A DNA stretch of 7,400 nucleotides from Planctomycetaceae bacterium (GTDB lineage Bacteria; Planctomycetota; Planctomycetia; Pirellulales; Pirellulaceae), in the NCBI GenBank assembly GCA_003455945.1, contig DMPQ01000009.1, forward strand, positions 7,668-15,067, written 5' to 3'. The notes below the pieces were generated by a model, which was not told the DNA's origin, ran no database searches, and worked only from the letters and a program-made list of their open reading frames with translations. This document shows, piece by piece, positions 4,343-7,400 of this stretch. Position 1 is the first letter of the stretch. Every line of letters starts with the position of its first letter. Position numbers and translations under genes: made by a program.

Positions 4343-6724
4343 TCAGGACTTGGGGCCGTCGTTCCCGATGGCGGCTGAACGCTTGCGACGCTTGCCTCCC
4401 GGTGCGACCGGCTCGTCGTAGTACTTGTCCGCCTCTTCGTAGTCGTAACCGTAGCCGTATCCGTAGCCGTAGCCGTACGGCTGGCCGTAGTTGCCGTAAG
4501 AGCCGTAGCGGTAGTTGTAGGCGTAGTTGCGACCGTACTTCGAGTACTTGTAGTCGCCGTAACCGGCCTGACCGCCGATGCCGTTGACCACGACTCCGAG
4601 GATCTCCGCTCCGACCGAGGCCAGGATGTCGCGGGCCCGATCCGAGGTGAGCTTGATGTTCTTTCGGAGTCGGAAGGTCAGGACGACCGCATCGACGCGC
4701 GGGGCGATGACCGACGGATCGGTGACCGCAAGCAGCGGCGGCGAATCGATGATGACGTAGTCGTACTGCTGCCGAGCGATCTCGATGAACTCGGGGAGCT
4801 TCGGCGAGGTGAGTAGTTCCGCCGGGTTCGACGGACGCTCGCCGCACGGGATGAAGTAGAGCCCCGGCACCTGCGTCTCGATCGCAGCTTCCGCAACCGC
4901 CAAGTCGCCTCGCAGCACGGCAGCGAAGCCATGCTCGGCATTCTCGCCGATCACCTTATGCTGACGCGGACGTCGCAGGTCGGCATCGACGAGCAGCACC
5001 TTCTGACCCGACTGGGCGATCGACACCGCGAGGTTGAGCGCGAGCGTCGACTTGCCGTCGCCGGGGCTCGGGCTGGTCACCTGAATGACCTTGATGTCCC
5101 GCTGTCGGTTGCTGAAGAAGAGAGCCGTTCGGACGGCCCGGTACGCTTCCGAGATCTTGCTCTTGGGCTGATGGACCGAAATCGCGGTCCCGTCGAACGT
5201 GATCCCTTCGGTCTGCTTCTGCTTCGACTTGGGGATGAACGGGATGTGCCCCAGGATCGGCAGCGCGAGCGACTGAGCGATGTCGTCGGGCGAGCGGAAG
5301 GTCTTGTCGGCCAGATCGACCAGATAGGCGATCCCGACGCCGCCGAGCAGTCCGAGGAAACCGGCGACCGCAAAGACCTTCAGCAGGCTCGGTTCGGTCT
5401 GTTCGGCGAAGGTCGGCGGCTCGAGGATCTCGTAGTTGAACCCTTCCTTGTCGCCGGTCACGTCGACCTGCTGGAGTCGGTCGACGACGCTCGTGATCAC
5501 CGACTCCTGATACTTCTTCTGATCGAGAAGATTCTTCAGGCTCAGATCGACCTGGTTCAGTTCCATCGCCCGAGCACGATGCTCTTCGAACTGGGCGCGG
5601 AAGGCGACCAACTCGTAGTCGATCGAACGGACCTGTTCGGTCAGCGAGATCTTGTAGAGCGCGACGAAGTCGGCGCGGTTGTCGCCGGTGCCCGGCAACG
5701 AGATGCCTCGCGAGATCATCAGCTCTTCCCAAGCTCGGATCTCGTTCCGGACGATCTTCACCTCGGGATGGTCCTCGCCGAACTTGAAGAGCAGACGCTC
5801 GAGGTTCAGGCGAAGCTCGAGGATGTCGGTCTCCTCGGAGTTCTTCTCCTTGTCTTCCTTGATCTTCTCGTGCTGCTCGAGGATGAAGACGATGACCGCC
5901 TGGGTCTTTCCTTCTTCTTCCAGCTGCGCGATCCGATCGAGTTGCGACTGGTACTCGGTCTTCTGCAGTTCGAGCTGCCGGATGTGGGCATCGAGTTCCT
6001 GCATCCGCTGCTGTTCGAGGTTGATGATCCCCTCGGCATTCCAGAACGCCAGCTTTTCGCCGTGCGCCTCGACCTGCTCCTGGATCTTGGCCTGCAGCTC
6101 TTCCGCCTTGGCGTCGTAGTTCCGCTTCAGATCGTCGAGGATCCCCTTGAGCTCCTGGCCGGTCGCCTTGTACTTCCGGTTCAGGTACTCCTGGTAACCG
6201 TTCAGCACGCCCCACAGGACTCGATCACAGTCCTCCTGATTGGGGCTCGAGAACGAGACCAAGTAGAGATTCTCGCTGTCCTTCTCGAGGTCGACCTCGA
6301 GGCCTTCCTGGATCTGGAACAGCTTCATCTCGGGGCTCAGGCCGGCGATCGACGGGACCTGCTGGTCCAGTTCGGGGTTCGACACGACCGAATCGCGGAT
6401 GAAGGTGGTGCTGGTCAGCACCGCATCATGTTCGTGATCCTGCTTCACGCCGGGACCGCTCGGCATCCCTTCGAAGCCCGGGATGATCACCGTCGCCGGA
6501 TTCTTCGGCGTGATCATCACCTTGGCGACGCTCGTGTAGATCGGCGTCTGCTGCTTGTAGGCGAGAAAACCGAGACCGAGCCCGACCATCAGGCCGAAGG
6601 CGATCAGCCACTTTCGTCGCCAAGCCATCGCGAGGAAATCGAACCGTTGCGATTCCGGCTCGGTCCCCATCGGAGGACCCATCTCGGCCCATGCGGGCCG
6701 TCCTTCCACAGGCATCTGCGCCAC
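4343..6724 (-). CDS. Wzc-like polysaccharide co-polymerase and tyrosine autokinase (BY-kinase)
   Basis: This inner-membrane protein should control chain length and export of an exo- or capsular polysaccharide through cycles of tyrosine autophosphorylation. With the GTG start it has 793 residues. Order: short cytosolic N-terminus; membrane helix 38-56; Wzz-type periplasmic region with long coiled coils (about 190-420); second membrane helix 450-469; then a cytosolic kinase. The kinase has the EX2RX2R oligomerisation motif (Glu526, Arg529, Arg532), Walker A SPGDGKST (553-560, Lys558), Walker A' VLLVDADLRRP (Asp580, Asp582) and Walker B VIIDSPP (Asp660). A C-terminal tail carries 19 tyrosines in 48 residues (722-769), the autophosphorylation cluster, followed by basic KRRKR. 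The GTG at 6724 is chosen because GGAG sits 7 bases upstream; an ATG at 6715 is the alternative. The frame stays open to 6982, but a promoter lies inside that part. No export, polymerase or phosphatase gene is visible nearby. Confidence 0.93.
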   Translation of the reverse strand: MAQMPVEGRPAWAEMGPPMGTEPESQRFDFLAMAWRRKWLIAFGLMVGLGLGFLAYKQQTPIYTSVAKVMITPKNPATVIIPGFEGMPSGPGVKQDHEHDAVLTSTTFIRDSVVSNPELDQQVPSIAGLSPEMKLFQIQEGLEVDLEKDSENLYLVSFSSPNQEDCDRVLWGVLNGYQEYLNRKYKATGQELKGILDDLKRNYDAKAEELQAKIQEQVEAHGEKLAFWNAEGIINLEQQRMQELDAHIRQLELQKTEYQSQLDRIAQLEEEGKTQAVIVFILEQHEKIKEDKEKNSEETDILELRLNLERLLFKFGEDHPEVKIVRNEIRAWEELMISRGISLPGTGDNRADFVALYKISLTEQVRSIDYELVAFRAQFEEHRARAMELNQVDLSLKNLLDQKKYQESVITSVVDRLQQVDVTGDKEGFNYEILEPPTFAEQTEPSLLKVFAVAGFLGLLGGVGIAYLVDLADKTFRSPDDIAQSLALPILGHIPFIPKSKQKQTEGITFDGTAISVHQPKSKISEAYRAVRTALFFSNRQRDIKVIQVTSPSPGDGKSTLALNLAVSIAQSGQKVLLVDADLRRPRQHKVIGENAEHGFAAVLRGDLAVAEAAIETQVPGLYFIPCGERPSNPAELLTSPKLPEFIEIARQQYDYVIIDSPPLLAVTDPSVIAPRVDAVVLTFRLRKNIKLTSDRARDILASVGAEILGVVVNGIGGQAGYGDYKYSKYGRNYAYNYRYGSYGNYGQPYGYGYGYGYGYDYEEADKYYDEPVAPGGKRRKRSAAIGNDGPKS
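4444..4479 (-). repeat. Hexanucleotide repeat encoding Tyr-Gly dipeptides
   Basis: On the plus strand six consecutive six-base units follow the pattern CGTANC (CGTAAC, CGTAGC, CGTATC, CGTAGC, CGTAGC, and CGTACG as the diverged sixth). Read on the coding minus strand they give alternating Gly and Tyr codons in the kinase tail. Gain or loss of units would keep the reading frame and change the number of phosphorylatable tyrosines. Confidence 0.8.
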
Positions 6725-6731
6725 GAAAGTA

Positions 6732-6737
6732 CTCCAA
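6732..6737 (-). promoter_or_regulatory. Ribosome binding site deciding the kinase GTG start
   Basis: TTGGAG on the minus strand ends 7 bases before GTG 6724-6722. The in-frame ATG at 6715 would be 16 bases away, too far for this site, and no other Shine-Dalgarno match lies closer to it. Confidence 0.6.
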
Positions 6738-6811
6738 CCGAACCGAGGAAAAAGAGGTCCATCCCCCGGGGTGCTTCCGTGGTGAATCCCCGTCGAGATG
6801 TCCGAGCCTTC

Positions 6812-6839
6812 AGTATACCGGGGGCCCCTACCCGGACAA
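6812..6839 (-). promoter_or_regulatory. Sigma70-like promoter of the tyrosine-kinase gene
   Basis: In minus-strand sense a -10 box TATACT (6812-6817) follows a weaker -35 box TTGTCC (6834-6839) after 16 bases. Transcription would start near 6805, giving a leader of about 80 bases. The same hexamer TATACT is the -10 of the dapA promoter. Its position inside the longer open frame argues that codons upstream of the GTG are not translated. Confidence 0.6.
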
Positions 6840-7093
6840 CGATTCGGAGGAGCTAACTTGAGGCGGGTCGGAGAAATTCGAGCACGACACTCGCATGACG
6901 TACCGGTCGTTCCGACCAGGCAAGCGCGGTGGACCCAAACGTACGGATCGAGGAGGAGAGTCGGGCAAGCATGTCGGCGCATGAACGCCAGGGATTACCC
7001 GATGCGACCGGTCCGTTCGGGGAGAGAGAACGTCGCGATGCCTCGCTCGAGCGATTCGCGACGCCGCAAGCCGAAGCGCGAGACGCATCGCAA

Positions 7094-7109
7094 GAGGCTC
7101 GGGAGCCTC
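7094..7109 (-). other. Small GC-rich stem-loop downstream of the mqnC-like gene
   Basis: GAGGCT and AGCCTC form a 6-bp stem with a 4-base loop. In minus-strand sense only two T residues follow. It is the second of two stem-loops after the mqnC-like stop and could be part of a weak or factor-dependent termination region. Confidence 0.3.
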
Positions 7110-7142
7110 GTCGGCGCCGACCCGCATTCGACCGCTTTACGG

Positions 7143-7164
7143 CTTCGCCGCGATGCGGCCGAAG
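7143..7164 (-). terminator. Possible transcription-end hairpin of the mqnC-like gene
   Basis: In minus-strand sense CTTCGGCCGC and GCGGCGAAG pair over 9 bp with one bulged G and a 3-base loop, starting 11 bases after the stop codon at 7176. No T-run follows, so this would have to be a non-canonical terminator or an mRNA end-stabilising structure. Confidence 0.4.
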
Positions 7165-7175
7165 ATCGCCCCCTC

Positions 7176-7400
7176 TCACCCGATCTGCACGAGCTGCTTC
7201 GGGTCGCGGACCGGTTTGCGGCGGTTCGCTTCGATCGCTCGCTGCTCCAGCCCCTCGTCCACCAGCTCGTAATGGACGTTGCGCTGACGGGGGACGTAGC
7301 CGAGTTCCGAGATCGCGCCGCGGATCTGGTCGAGCGTCAGGTAGTGGACCGTACCTGCCTCGGCCACCACGTTCTCCTCGAGCATCAGACTCCCCATGTC
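7176..7400 (-). CDS. mqnC: Probable cyclic dehypoxanthinyl futalosine synthase MqnC, C-terminal fragment
   Basis: The last 74 residues of a gene that runs in from the right edge on the minus strand. It begins DMGSLMLEENVVAEAG, matching the conserved segment near the C-terminus of MqnC radical-SAM enzymes (remembered family form: NDFGSTMIEENVV-AAG), and continues with a helix and GYVPRQRN, equivalent to the GFxPAQRD close of the family. MqnC cyclises dehypoxanthine futalosine during menaquinone synthesis by the futalosine route. The related MqnE has a different sequence at this point, so MqnC is preferred. The tail after the QRN motif is about 30 residues, apparently longer than usual. The radical-SAM cysteines lie outside the window. 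The kinase gene downstream is 451 bases away and has its own promoter, so no operon is implied. Confidence 0.75.
   Translation of the reverse strand, partial: DMGSLMLEENVVAEAGTVHYLTLDQIRGAISELGYVPRQRNVHYELVDEGLEQRAIEANRRKPVRDPKQLVQIG

Larger units (their letters stand above)
6840..7175. other. Intergenic region between mqnC-like gene and kinase promoter
   Basis: No convincing gene was found. Minus-strand frames here encode Arg/Ser-rich, motif-free products. A plus-strand frame from ATG 6971 has a purine-rich AGGAGGAGAG ahead of it (6951-6960), but its codon use is poor and it runs antisense through the mqnC-like gene. Two stem-loops lie at 7143-7164 and 7094-7109. Confidence 0.5.

Noticed and set aside
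4931..6856. A 641-codon open frame on the plus strand
   Set aside because: It lies wholly antisense to the well-supported tyrosine kinase gene. Its product is a Leu/Asp/Arg-rich composition typical of the reverse complement of a G/C-ending codon gene, without recognisable domains.
6971..7400. Plus-strand frames from ATG 6971 (with a good purine-rich upstream site) and from another ATG near 7038, both open to the window edge
   Set aside because: Both run antisense through the mqnC-like gene, with low third-position G/C bias and Arg/Pro/Ser-rich products. The purine run is probably coincidental.

Overview
The window looks like a chromosomal segment from a G+C-rich planctomycete-type bacterium. 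This is inferred from four things: a beta-RFAP synthase C-terminus (tetrahydromethanopterin C1 chemistry, known in planctomycetes outside the methanogens and methylotrophs), a futalosine-pathway menaquinone gene, a fused Wzz/BY-kinase with a very tyrosine-rich tail, and sparse gene packing with many monocistronic-looking units. No plasmid, phage, insertion-sequence or CRISPR signature was seen. The identified genes are mostly housekeeping or cofactor genes, so this is not an obvious accessory island.

Left part (1-2260, plus strand): the 3' end of a beta-ribofuranosylaminobenzene 5'-phosphate synthase-like gene, then pdxJ (pyridoxal-phosphate synthesis), then dapA (lysine and diaminopimelate synthesis) behind its own sigma70-like promoter. 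Short tandem repeats built from palindromic units begin at the stop codons of both pdxJ and dapA.

Middle (2263-3561, minus strand): a tRNA-Cys(GCA) gene with a near-consensus promoter at its 5' end. A 369-residue protein follows, joining a minimal nucleotidyltransferase domain to an HD phosphohydrolase domain. I see no terminator or second promoter between them, so the tRNA and the mRNA may share a transcript. A divergent stretch of about 345 bases with no convincing gene comes next.

Right part (3907-7400): an unrecognised 122-residue plus-strand protein converges on a large minus-strand gene for a Wzc-like polysaccharide co-polymerase and tyrosine autokinase. The kinase gene's intrinsic terminator sits across the stop codon of the converging small gene. 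The kinase has its own promoter and a probable GTG start. Upstream, after about 450 bases without a convincing gene, lies the 3' end of a probable mqnC gene on the minus strand.

Functionally these are mostly independent units: C1 carrier, PLP, lysine/DAP and menaquinone synthesis, one tRNA, and surface-polysaccharide export control. The least explained pieces are the nucleotidyltransferase-HD protein downstream of tRNA-Cys, the small convergent protein, and the repeat blocks at gene ends.
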